This document shows positions 1 to 6,715 of a stretch of 12,152 nt of DNA, piece by piece. Both the position numbers and the translations under genes were made by a program. Source of the stretch: Eubacteriales Family XIII. Incertae Sedis bacterium (GTDB lineage Bacteria > Bacillota > Clostridia > Peptostreptococcales > Anaerovoracaceae); assembly GCA_031290715.1 (NCBI GenBank), contig JAITNA010000180.1:1-12152 (forward strand), read 5' to 3'. The notes beneath the pieces were generated by a model that was given only the letters and a program-made list of their open reading frames with translations, did not search any database and had not been told where the DNA came from. How positions within the stretch are numbered: the first letter of the stretch is position 1; the number at the start of each line of letters is the position of its first letter.

Positions 1-30
1 CTCTCCCGTTCCCGTAACTATTCAGACTCC

Positions 31-63
31 CTGTCATTCCCGCGAATGCGGGAATCCAGTGCC
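31..63. repeat. ATTCCC-N8-GGGAAT palindromic repeat, copy 1
   Basis: This 33-base unit contains a perfect 8-bp stem (ATTCCCGC / GCGGGAAT) around the 4-base loop GAAT. It is flanked by CTGTC on the left and CCAGTGCC on the right. An identical 33-base copy lies at 232-264 and a diverged one at 4482-4517. The general form ATTCCC-N8-GGGAAT resembles the dRS3-type dispersed repeat described in Neisseria, and similar extragenic palindromes occur in many bacteria. That resemblance does not imply shared origin. Spurious proteins translated from it typically read SFPRMRESS or DSRIRGND. Confidence 0.85.
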
Positions 64-69
64 AAACCT

Positions 70-237
70 CTGTCAGCCGTAGAGTGCCACGGTAGACGAC
101 CACGCGCTGAAGCGCTGTCGTCCTCGAATGGGACGTTCCAACGGTCGCAAGCGACCGGGATACGTCCGCAACGCGCTGAAGCGCTGCACTCCTGGCAGAC
201 GTGGTACGACGGAGCTGAAGCTCCTGTACCACTGTCA
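70..237. repeat. Modular nested-hairpin element, long copy (A)
   Basis: This 168-base element starts with CTGTCAGCCGTAG and ends with a 47-base stretch (191-237) that is identical to 10525-10571. Inside are several hairpins. An outer stem GAGTGC (82-87) pairs with GCACTC (186-191). GACGAC (95-100) pairs with GTCGTC (117-122) around GCGCT-GA-AGCGC. GGACGT pairs with ACGTCC around CGGTCGC-AA-GCGACCG (about 131-167). GTGGTAC pairs with GTACCAC around GGAGCT-GA-AGCTCC (201-232). A 16-base direct repeat (102-117 and 171-186) carries the GCGCT-GA-AGCGC hairpin twice. The element appears to be a long form of the unit at 10485-10571 with extra hairpins inserted. No protein is convincing here. Confidence 0.75.
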
Positions 238-264
238 TTCCCGCGAATGCGGGAATCCAGTGCC
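232..264. repeat. ATTCCC-N8-GGGAAT palindromic repeat, copy 2
   Basis: This is a perfect 33-base direct copy of the unit at 31-63. It abuts, and by 6 bases overlaps, the right end of the modular hairpin element. The two copies therefore bracket that element in direct orientation, so the block 31-264 reads palindrome, hairpin element, palindrome. It could be a composite insertion, or two repeat families that accumulated in the same tolerant spacer downstream of the ABC permease gene. Confidence 0.85.
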
Positions 265-303
265 TCTCCGGATTCATTGAACAAACCATATCATATCACA
301 CGT

Positions 304-1236
304 TCAGCGCTTCCAGCGCAGCAAATAGCGCTGCAGACGGCCGAAGCCGTACATGATCGCCGTGATCACGACGCCGATCACGATGACCCCGACGACAATA
401 CGCGTGAAATCGCCGAAGTCGGAATAATATTTCACATAATATCCCATGCCGGCGCGGGCGCCGATCATCTCCGCGGACGTGAGCAGGATGAACGAGATGG
501 TCAGGCCGATATTCATCCCGTTGAAGATGGAGGGCAGCGACGCGGGCAGCACGATCCGAAAAAGCATGACGGGCCGGCTGACATTCAGCACGCGCGCCGA
601 GTCGATGATCCGGCTTTCGACCTGTGCCACACCGCTCATCGTGCTCGCGAGCACCGGCCAAAACGTCGCGAGAAAAATCACAAAAACGGAAACCGACCGA
701 AACGTCGGCAGCAGCGCAATCCCATACGGGATATAGACGACAGGCGGGATACAGCCGAGAAAACCCGCGAGATAGCCCGCCGCCTTTCCGTAGCGCCGGC
801 TCTCCCCGAAAAAAAGGCCGAGCGGGACCGCGCACACACAGCCGACCGCAAAGCCCTGTACAATAATGCCAAGCGAGCTGCCGATGTTGACGAATATCTT
901 TCGGTAGTCGGCCGCCATCTGCGAAAAGACCTGCCCCGGCGTCGGAAACAGCGCTTCATTCATGAGGTTGAGCTTGGCCGTCGCAAACGTCCACGCGATC
1001 AAAACGACGAAAATCACGCACATGACATCGACGAAAAGCTGCATGCCCTCCCGCGTTTTGAAACGCAGCGGCAGGAGCAAAACAAAGATTTCCGCAAAGA
1101 CGGCCACCCAAAGCAATACCGGGGTCAGCGCGTCCTTGTTTGTCCGGTCGGGCAGGAACTGAATCGCGAACAGGATCACCCAGAGGACTTGATGGGCACG
1201 AAAATACCGCAGCCGAACCGTGAGCTTTTCGTTCAC
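304..1236 (-). CDS. ABC transporter permease, NitT/TauT/SsuC-like
   Basis: Membrane component of an importer that moves a small organic anion or related solute across the cytoplasmic membrane. The predicted protein has 310 residues. The cytoplasmic-loop motif that docks the ATPase is visible at about residues 212-240 (DSARVLNVS ... RIVLPASLPSIFNG), typical of the binding-protein-dependent permease family. Hydrophobic segments lie near 13-27, 38-56, 68-85, 120-143, 156-175, 182-199, 244-260 and 279-297. It is longer than the usual ~250 residues because of additional N-terminal membrane segments. The start is a GTG at 1234-1236, preceded by a strong GAGGAGGT at 1243-1250 and overlapping the TGA of the upstream ATPase gene. 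An upstream in-frame extension to 1500 exists but only shadows the ATPase gene. Last gene of the minus-strand operon. The substrate is not known. Confidence 0.92.
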   Translation of the reverse strand: MNEKLTVRLRYFRAHQVLWVILFAIQFLPDRTNKDALTPVLLWVAVFAEIFVLLLPLRFKTREGMQLFVDVMCVIFVVLIAWTFATAKLNLMNEALFPTPGQVFSQMAADYRKIFVNIGSSLGIIVQGFAVGCVCAVPLGLFFGESRRYGKAAGYLAGFLGCIPPVVYIPYGIALLPTFRSVSVFVIFLATFWPVLASTMSGVAQVESRIIDSARVLNVSRPVMLFRIVLPASLPSIFNGMNIGLTISFILLTSAEMIGARAGMGYYVKYYSDFGDFTRIVVGVIVIGVVITAIMYGFGRLQRYLLRWKR

Positions 1237-2048
1237 AGCACGACCTCCTCGCCGCCGATCTTGTTTCCGACATCGTGAAAAAAGCGCGCGATGAGCTCGC
1301 CGCGCAGCGCCGCGTATTCCGGCGACTGCACAAGCGCCGCGCGGTTTCGCGGGCGCGGGAATGGCACCTCGAAAATCCGCTCGACCCGCCCCGGACTGCC
1401 TTCGAGCATGACGACACGATCCGCGAGCAGCAGCGCCTCGTCGATATCGTGCGTGACGAAAACAACGGTCTTTTTGGCTTGCGTCCCGTCGCCCTCCCAC
1501 AATTCCAAAAGCAGCTCCTGCAGGATGGTGCGGTTCTTTGCGTCAACCGCCCCGAACGGCTCATCCATCAGCAGGATTTCCGTATCCATCGCAAGCGCGC
1601 GCGCGATCGCCACGCGCTGCTGCATGCCGCCGGAAAGCTGGCCCGGATATTTATCGCCCGCGCCCGCAAGCCCGACCTTCGCCAGATACGCGTCCGCGAT
1701 TTCTCGGCGCTCGGCCTTGGAGAGGGCCGAACCCGCCTGTTCGATTCCGAAAGCGATGTTTTTCCCGGCGCTCATCCACGGAAACAGCGAATAATGCTGA
1801 AACACGACCCCACGATCCGTCCCCGGCCCCGAAAGCGGCGCGCCGTCGATTCGGACCTCGCCCGCCGCGGGGGAAAGAATGCCCTCCAGTACGGAAAGCA
1901 GCGTACTCTTGCCGCTGCCCGAAGACCCGATCACCGCGACGAACTCGCCGTCCGCCACGCTGAGCGAAATATCCTCCACCGCGGTGAAGGGCCTCCCGCC
2001 CTCCGCCGCGTATTCGACCGACAAATTGTTGATTTCTATCTTTCCCAT
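1233..2048 (-). CDS. ABC transporter ATP-binding protein, NitT/TauT/SsuB-like
   Basis: Cytoplasmic ATPase that powers the importer formed with the adjacent permease and lipoprotein. The 271-residue protein has every canonical element: Walker A GSSGSGKST (41-49), Q-loop glutamine at 84 in VVFQHYSLFPW, the ABC signature LSGGMQQR (138-145), Walker B ILLMDEP with the catalytic glutamate (158-164), and the H-loop histidine at 200 in VTHDIDEA. The YSLFPW stretch after the Q-loop and the overall size fit the nitrate/sulfonate/taurine branch (SsuB, TauB, NrtD). The gene starts 5 bases after the lipoprotein stop, with only a weak AGTAGG ahead of it, which suggests translational coupling. Its TGA overlaps the GTG start of the permease by 4 bases. 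Confidence 0.96.
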   Translation of the reverse strand: MGKIEINNLSVEYAAEGGRPFTAVEDISLSVADGEFVAVIGSSGSGKSTLLSVLEGILSPAAGEVRIDGAPLSGPGTDRGVVFQHYSLFPWMSAGKNIAFGIEQAGSALSKAERREIADAYLAKVGLAGAGDKYPGQLSGGMQQRVAIARALAMDTEILLMDEPFGAVDAKNRTILQELLLELWEGDGTQAKKTVVFVTHDIDEALLLADRVVMLEGSPGRVERIFEVPFPRPRNRAALVQSPEYAALRGELIARFFHDVGNKIGGEEVVL

Positions 2049-2053
2049 GCCTA

Positions 2054-3190
2054 CTATGCGTTGCGCGCCGCGAAATCGCCGAGAAGCTGCTGATACAGCG
2101 CATCCTCCGGGAATTCCGCGATGAGCGTTTCGATCGCCTGCTTGTAGATATCGACATTGAAATACGGCCCGTCAAAATCCTCCGTATAGCCGAAGCTCAC
2201 GACCTTTTCCTTCAGCGCGGTCGTTGCGGCGCTGTCGGGGTCGGGGTTTGAAACGCTGTGCCCGCCATAGATTTCATAGTCGAGGTCCGCGGGGTCGAGA
2301 TCGATGTAGACCTTGACGTCCTCAATCGTCTTTTCATGGTTTTCCTGTGAGAACTTATAGGCCTTGATGAACGCGCGCTCGATGGCCAAATAGGTCTGCG
2401 GGCGGTCCGCAAGCGCAGCCGTGGCCGCGACCTGACGGCAGCAGGGCTGATTGTGGAAATCATCAACCTCGTTGCAATAATACAGCACTTCGTAGCCTTG
2501 GTTCTTCGCGATACTCGCGTACGGCGAATAGACGGACGCCGCGTCGATCTCCGCGCCGGCGAGCGCCGCAAACGCGTCTTTCTGGCTCTCAAAATAGACG
2601 ATGTTCGCCTGATCCGCGCCCTCGCCCACTTCGATCCCCGCTTCGTCGAGTAGCACGAGCAGCTCAAGGTCTTGGATGCTGTTGCGGACGGAAGCGATGT
2701 TGCGGCCTTTCAGCAGCGTGATATCGATGTCGCTTACGCCCTCCGTGAACTCTTTTTTGATCACATAGCCGTGGCCGTTCGTCATGGCGCCGCCGAAGAT
2801 CGTGATATCATGGCCGTTGCTCTGATTCGTGATCGTCGGCACCGAGCCGATGAAAGCCACATCGAGCTTGTCCGATTCAAGGCCCGTGACCAACTCGCCC
2901 GCGCTCGCAAACGGCGTGACCTGCGAGGTCAATCCCTCTTCTTCAAAAAACCCTTCTTCCTGCGCGACGAACGCGAGCAAATGCGCCGTCGAGTTGAGCG
3001 TGCCGATGGTGATGTCCGTTTTTTCCGGTGTGATGTTCGGCTTCACCGAAACCGCCGGAGCGTCGCCGCTGTCCGACGCGCCGCTGTCCGCGGGCGGTGT
3101 TTCGGCGGGCTCGTCTTTGCTTGAACACGCCGAAAGCGCAAAAATCATCACAAACGCGAGCAATCCTGCAAGCAATCTTTTCTTATTCAT
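2054..3190 (-). CDS. ABC transporter substrate-binding lipoprotein, SsuA/NMT1-like
   Basis: Extracytoplasmic solute receptor of the importer, predicted to be lipid-anchored. The N terminus MNKKRLLAGLLAFVMIFA with lipobox LSAC gives a modified cysteine at residue 22, followed by an acidic Ser/Ala/Pro-rich linker to about 47. The mature domain resembles the NMT1/SsuA family: ITIGTLNSTAHLLAFVAQEEGFF, then an LDVAFIGSVP segment typical of these binding proteins. I chose the ATG at 3190 (378 residues) because AAGGAG lies 10 bases upstream. A second ATG three codons earlier, at 3199, would have that same site only 1 base away. An unusual adjacent cysteine pair (PCCRQ, residues 250-251) lies in the second lobe. 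An 80-base gap separates this gene from the aminotransferase, with no convincing promoter or terminator. The ligand is unknown; the neighbours suggest a carboxylic acid. Confidence 0.93.
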   Translation of the reverse strand: MNKKRLLAGLLAFVMIFALSACSSKDEPAETPPADSGASDSGDAPAVSVKPNITPEKTDITIGTLNSTAHLLAFVAQEEGFFEEEGLTSQVTPFASAGELVTGLESDKLDVAFIGSVPTITNQSNGHDITIFGGAMTNGHGYVIKKEFTEGVSDIDITLLKGRNIASVRNSIQDLELLVLLDEAGIEVGEGADQANIVYFESQKDAFAALAGAEIDAASVYSPYASIAKNQGYEVLYYCNEVDDFHNQPCCRQVAATAALADRPQTYLAIERAFIKAYKFSQENHEKTIEDVKVYIDLDPADLDYEIYGGHSVSNPDPDSAATTALKEKVVSFGYTEDFDGPYFNVDIYKQAIETLIAEFPEDALYQQLLGDFAARNA

Positions 3191-3270
3191 TTCTTTCATT
3201 CTCCTTACTTTCCGTTATTCCGATTTTCTTCCTATATATGTAACAGCCTTGATATCAGCCCGCGATGATT

Positions 3271-4455
3271 TCAAGGCTTCGTACATCGTGATTTTTTGCG
3301 GATTTTTGTCCGGATATGCGCCAAGCGGTTCAGCGCTTCGTATAGCGTTTCATCCTTCTTCGCGAAGTGCAAACGAATGATATGATGGATCGGCTCGCGG
3401 AAAAAACTCGAGCCGGGTACCGCGCCCACACCGACGCTTTCGGCGAGTTCCTCACAAAAACGCACATCGTCGGCGACGCCGAACTCCGACATATCGAGCA
3501 GCACATAATACGCGCCCTGCGGCTCCGTATACGGCAGCCCGATGTCGGACAATCCCTTCAAAAATAAATCGCGTTTGTGCGTGTATTCCGCAAGCAGCCC
3601 GTCGTAATAGGCGTCCGGGAACTTCAGGCCCGGAATGACCGCTTCCTGCAAAGGCGCGGCCGCCCCGACCGTGAGGAAGTCGTGAACCTTGCGCGCGTTT
3701 TCAATCACGCGTTCGGACGCGATGATATAGCCGAGCCGCCAGCCCGTGATCGAGTAGGTCTTGGAGAGCGAGCTGCAGGAAATGGTACGCTCCTTCATAC
3801 CGGGCAGCGAAGCGATATAGATGTGCTTGTACGGCGCGTATACGATGTGTTCGTAGACCTCGTCCGTAATCACGTAGGTATCGTATTTTTTCGCGAAGTC
3901 CGCAATGAGCTCAAGCTCTTCGCGCGTAAAGACCTTGCCGGACGGGTTGGACGGATTGCACAAAATGATGGCTTTCGGGTTTTGCCGGAAAGCCTGTTCG
4001 AGCAGCTCCGCGTCAAAATTGAAATCCGGCGGTTTCAGGTGTACATAGATCGGCTCCGCGCCGGAAAGGATGGTATCCGCGCCGTAATTCTCGTAGAACG
4101 GGGAAAAGACGATCACCTTATCGCCCGGATTTACGACGGTCAGCATCGCGGCCATCATCGCTTCCGTACTGCCGCAGGTCACGACGATTTCCTTCTCGGG
4201 ATCGATGTCGATCCCCATGAAACGGCGCTGCTTCTCAGCCAGGGCTTCCCGGAAATTTCGGGCGCCCCATGTGAGCGCGTACTGGTGCGGGCCCGTCGGC
4301 GCGATCTGCGCCAAACGGTCCAGTATCGCCTGAGGGGGGTCCATATCCGGGAAGCCCTGACTGAGATTGACAGCGTCATATTTCAAGGACACGCGCGTCA
4401 TCCTGCGAATGACGGAGTCTGTGAAACCGGAGCTGCGTACGGAAAGATTCTGCAT
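3271..4455 (-). CDS. PLP-dependent aminotransferase, class I/II
   Basis: Transfers an amino group between an amino acid and a 2-oxoacid, using pyridoxal phosphate in the cytoplasm. The 394-residue protein shows the fold-type I landmarks: NLSQGFPDMD near the N terminus (30-39), NPSNPSG with the cofactor-contacting Asn170, TDEVYEH with Asp198, SSLSKTYSITGWRLG with the Schiff-base Lys232 and phosphate-binding Arg240, and the carboxylate-binding Arg361 in HIIRLHF. This pattern fits the AspC/kynurenine-aminotransferase-like subgroup; substrate choice cannot be read from it. The start at 4455 is favoured because AAGGAAGGG lies about 10 bases ahead; an in-frame ATG at 4488 would begin inside a palindromic repeat. 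Its position between an oxoacid oxidoreductase/CoA ligase set and an importer suggests an aromatic or branched-chain amino acid substrate (inference). Confidence 0.94.
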   Translation of the reverse strand: MQNLSVRSSGFTDSVIRRMTRVSLKYDAVNLSQGFPDMDPPQAILDRLAQIAPTGPHQYALTWGARNFREALAEKQRRFMGIDIDPEKEIVVTCGSTEAMMAAMLTVVNPGDKVIVFSPFYENYGADTILSGAEPIYVHLKPPDFNFDAELLEQAFRQNPKAIILCNPSNPSGKVFTREELELIADFAKKYDTYVITDEVYEHIVYAPYKHIYIASLPGMKERTISCSSLSKTYSITGWRLGYIIASERVIENARKVHDFLTVGAAAPLQEAVIPGLKFPDAYYDGLLAEYTHKRDLFLKGLSDIGLPYTEPQGAYYVLLDMSEFGVADDVRFCEELAESVGVGAVPGSSFFREPIHHIIRLHFAKKDETLYEALNRLAHIRTKIRKKSRCTKP

Positions 4456-4481
4456 TATTTTATATCCCTTCCTTTTTAGGA

Positions 4482-4517
4482 CTGTCATTCCCGGACTTGT
4501 TCCGGGAATCCAGTGTC
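4482..4517. repeat. ATTCCC-type palindromic repeat, diverged copy between ligase and aminotransferase genes
   Basis: CTGTC, then a perfect 9-bp stem (ATTCCCGGA / TCCGGGAAT) around a 5-base loop, then CCAGTGTC. The flanks match the copies at 31-63 and 232-264, but the stem is one base pair longer and the loop differs. It fills most of the 62-base gap between the ligase stop codon and the aminotransferase start. It lacks a following T-run in either direction, so it is not a standard intrinsic terminator. In the operon transcript it could act as a 3'-end stabilising hairpin. Confidence 0.8.
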
Positions 4518-5828
4518 TTAGCGTTCATCTATGACCCGTTTCGCCTTGTGCGTGGAGCGTTCGAGCGAGCCGTCAGGCAGGACGACGACCCTTTGCGGCT
4601 TCACGCCGATACGCGCCTTGAGGGCCGCGGACGCGCGCTGCGCCACAGACTCGTCCGCTTCGTTATTGTCATGCGATTTTTCGATCGTCACCTCATAATG
4701 CGCTGTGAAGTTTTCCTCCGTGATCCGGATCAAATACTCCCCCGTCACGCCCGCAAGGCCGCGCACGACAAACTCGATGTCGCTCGGATAGACGTTGACC
4801 GCGGATACGATGAACATATCATCCTTGCGCCCGTCCACATAGATACGCCCGAGCGTGCGCCCGCACGCGCATTTTTCCGTCACGAAGCGGCCGATGTCGC
4901 CCGTGCGGAAACGGATGAGCGGACGCGCGTGTTTGCGCAAGGTCGTATAGACAAGCTCGCCGCGCTCGCCCGGCGGCAGGATTTCGCCCGTATCCAAATC
5001 CACGGTTTCGACAAGGATATGGTCCTCGGCGATATGCAAACCGTCATGCTCCTCGCACATGGCCGCGCACGCGCCGAAGATATCCGAAAGGCCGTAAAAA
5101 TCGTAGAGCTTTGCGCCCCAGAGCTCCTCGATCGCCTTGCGCGTCGCCGGGATGGAGCCGCCCATCTCGCCCGCGACAAAGATACGTTTGATGTTGAAAT
5201 CCCTTTTCGGGTCTACGCCGGTTTTCTTCGCCGTATCGCCGAGATACCACGCGTAGGACGGGCTCGTCCAGATCGCGGTCGGTTTGTATTCTTTCAAGAT
5301 GAAGATCAGCCGCTCGGACGGCAGCGTCCCGCCCCAGATACAGAGCGCGCCGAGGTTTTGCGCGCCGATCACGTCCGGCCCGCCGACATAGAGGGAAAAA
5401 TTCAGCGCGTGGATATAGCGGTCCTGCGGGCGCATACCGGCCTGCCAAAAAAGGCGGCTCTCCACGTCCTGCCACTCGTCAAAATCGCGGCGCGTGAACG
5501 GGCTCATCGTCGGTACGCCCGTCGAGCCCGACGAGGTGGACACAAAGATGACCTCCTCCTCGGGCACGGCCGCAAGCTCGCCGAGAAAACTCCCGACGCC
5601 CTGCGAATCGCGCTGTGTTTTCTTGTCGATGAAAGGGAACCGCTCGAGGTCCTTCAGCGACCCGATATCCTCCGGCTTCACGCCGGCCGCGTCGAAGCTT
5701 CGCTTGTAATACGGCGCGTTTGCGTACGCGTGCCGCGCGATCACCTTCAAATCCGCAAGCTGTTTCGCCTCGATCTCCGCGCGCGGCGCGGTCTCAAACG
5801 CTTCGTTCCAATACTTTCCTCTGCTCAT
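4518..5828 (-). CDS. Phenylacetate-CoA ligase-like AMP-forming acyl-CoA ligase (PaaK family)
   Basis: Predicted to activate a carboxylic acid to its CoA thioester via an acyl-adenylate, in the cytoplasm. The 436 residues match the PaaK layout and length: P-loop STSSGSTGVPT (97-107), TSPSYAWYL (188-196), YGLSDIFG (245-252), DGLHIAEDH (262-270), RFRTGDIGR (306-314), CACGRTLGRI (320-329), DDMFIVSAVNVYPSDIE (336-352) and a C-terminal THKAKRVID with the presumed catalytic Lys428. The usual lysine in the P-loop (GTTGKPT) is valine here (GSTGVPT). The ATG overlaps the TGA of the beta-subunit gene by 4 bases, so synthesis is probably coupled to the oxidoreductase. The acid could be phenylacetate, indoleacetate, a hydroxyphenylacetate or a branched-chain acid; sequence alone does not decide. 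Confidence 0.92.
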   Translation of the reverse strand: MSRGKYWNEAFETAPRAEIEAKQLADLKVIARHAYANAPYYKRSFDAAGVKPEDIGSLKDLERFPFIDKKTQRDSQGVGSFLGELAAVPEEEVIFVSTSSGSTGVPTMSPFTRRDFDEWQDVESRLFWQAGMRPQDRYIHALNFSLYVGGPDVIGAQNLGALCIWGGTLPSERLIFILKEYKPTAIWTSPSYAWYLGDTAKKTGVDPKRDFNIKRIFVAGEMGGSIPATRKAIEELWGAKLYDFYGLSDIFGACAAMCEEHDGLHIAEDHILVETVDLDTGEILPPGERGELVYTTLRKHARPLIRFRTGDIGRFVTEKCACGRTLGRIYVDGRKDDMFIVSAVNVYPSDIEFVVRGLAGVTGEYLIRITEENFTAHYEVTIEKSHDNNEADESVAQRASAALKARIGVKPQRVVVLPDGSLERSTHKAKRVIDER

Positions 5829-6715
5829 GATCCTTCATACTCCTTTTTGATCTTCTCCCAGTTCAAATCCCGATCCGCCGTGATCGCCGCGATGTCGCCG
5901 GCGGTCAAATGGCGAAAGCGCGACTGCTTTTTGAAATAATTTTGCGGGTCCGCAAACGGTTCGCGCGCGCGCTTCGTGAGCCGGAAAACGCCGTTCTCAT
6001 ACTCCGCGAGCGGCCAAAGCCCCGTGTCCGCGATGTCCCGCGCGAGTTCGATCGTTTCGTCTGTCCTTGTACCCCAACCGACCGGGCACGGCGCGATCAC
6101 GTGAATATATTTCGTGCCGCGGATCGTTTTTGCCTTTGCAATCTTGTCCATGTAATCGTTCAGATAGCCGACGCTCGCGGTCGCCGCGTAGGCGATTCCA
6201 TGCGCCGCCGCGATCTCGAACATCCGCTTCTTCGGACGGATATTTCCGCGGATACGTTCGCCGGCCGGCGTGGTCGTCGTCTTTGCGCCGAAGGGTGAAA
6301 GCCCGCTTTTCTGTACGCCCGTATTCATATAGGCTTCGTTGTCGTAGCAGATATACAAGATGTCGTCGCCGCGGTCGATCGCGCCGGACAGCGCCTGGAT
6401 GCCGATGTCCGCGGTACCGCCGTCGCCCGCGAATCCGACCGCCGTGAAATCCGTGGCGCCCTGCGCGCGCAGTCCCGCTTCAATGCCCGTAAGCATCGAC
6501 GCGGTCCCCGCAAAGGTCGAGATGATCGCGTTGTTCGCGAAACACAGCTGCGGGAAGTTGAAACCGACCGCGCTCATACAGCCCGCCGGCAGCGCCGCGT
6601 AGGCGTTTTTGCCGAGTACCTTCATCGCGATACGCACCGCCAAAGCGCCGCCGCAGCCCGCGCAAGCCTTGTGCCCGAAAAAATATTCGTCCTTCGTCAA
6701 TTCGCGCGCGTTCAT
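5825..6715 (-). CDS. 2-oxoacid:ferredoxin oxidoreductase, beta (TPP-binding) subunit
   Basis: Catalytic thiamine-diphosphate subunit of an enzyme interconverting a 2-oxoacid plus CoA with an acyl-CoA plus CO2, exchanging electrons with ferredoxin. The 296-residue protein has the PorB features: CAGCGG (18-23), further cysteines at 46 and 210 (APCPVGW) completing the four ligands of a [4Fe-4S] cluster, and the TPP/Mg motif GDGG (98-101) continuing to the metal-ligand Asn126 in YDNEAYMNTG. The length is normal for the family. Its start overlaps the alpha-subunit stop by 4 bases and its stop overlaps the ligase start by 4 bases. Family resemblance is to pyruvate and 2-oxoisovalerate enzymes; the neighbouring acyl-CoA ligase and aminotransferase argue against plain pyruvate use (inference). 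Confidence 0.95.
   Translation of the reverse strand: MNARELTKDEYFFGHKACAGCGGALAVRIAMKVLGKNAYAALPAGCMSAVGFNFPQLCFANNAIISTFAGTASMLTGIEAGLRAQGATDFTAVGFAGDGGTADIGIQALSGAIDRGDDILYICYDNEAYMNTGVQKSGLSPFGAKTTTTPAGERIRGNIRPKKRMFEIAAAHGIAYAATASVGYLNDYMDKIAKAKTIRGTKYIHVIAPCPVGWGTRTDETIELARDIADTGLWPLAEYENGVFRLTKRAREPFADPQNYFKKQSRFRHLTAGDIAAITADRDLNWEKIKKEYEGS

Noticed and set aside
31..264. Possible CRISPR array or satellite at the left end
   Set aside because: Only two identical 33-base units, a 168-base hairpin-rich stretch between them rather than uniform spacers, and no cas genes in the window.
18..284. Short minus-strand open frame in the left repeat block
   Set aside because: Composed entirely of palindromic repeats (DSRIRGND-type translation); no ribosome site supports it.
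46..1278. 410-codon open frame on the plus strand through the left repeats and the permease gene
   Set aside because: It runs antisense to the permease, has a charged low-complexity composition (repeats of Arg, Asp, His), and begins inside repeats giving the well-known spurious SFPRMRESS translation.
3191..3270. Separate promoter for the lipoprotein gene
   Set aside because: A TATATA stretch exists on the minus strand, but no acceptable -35 box lies 16-18 bases upstream.
3577..4479. 300-codon plus-strand open frame opposite the aminotransferase
   Set aside because: Antisense to a gene with all PLP-enzyme residues in place; Arg/Asp/His-rich composition typical of shadow frames.
4482..4517. 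Intrinsic terminator between ligase and aminotransferase genes
   Set aside because: Stable stem but no T-run after it on either strand; flanks match a dispersed repeat family, so it is listed as a repeat.
4497..5939. 480-codon plus-strand open frame opposite the CoA ligase
   Set aside because: A GC-driven antisense shadow; the minus frame has the complete PaaK motif set, and this one has no recognisable domain.
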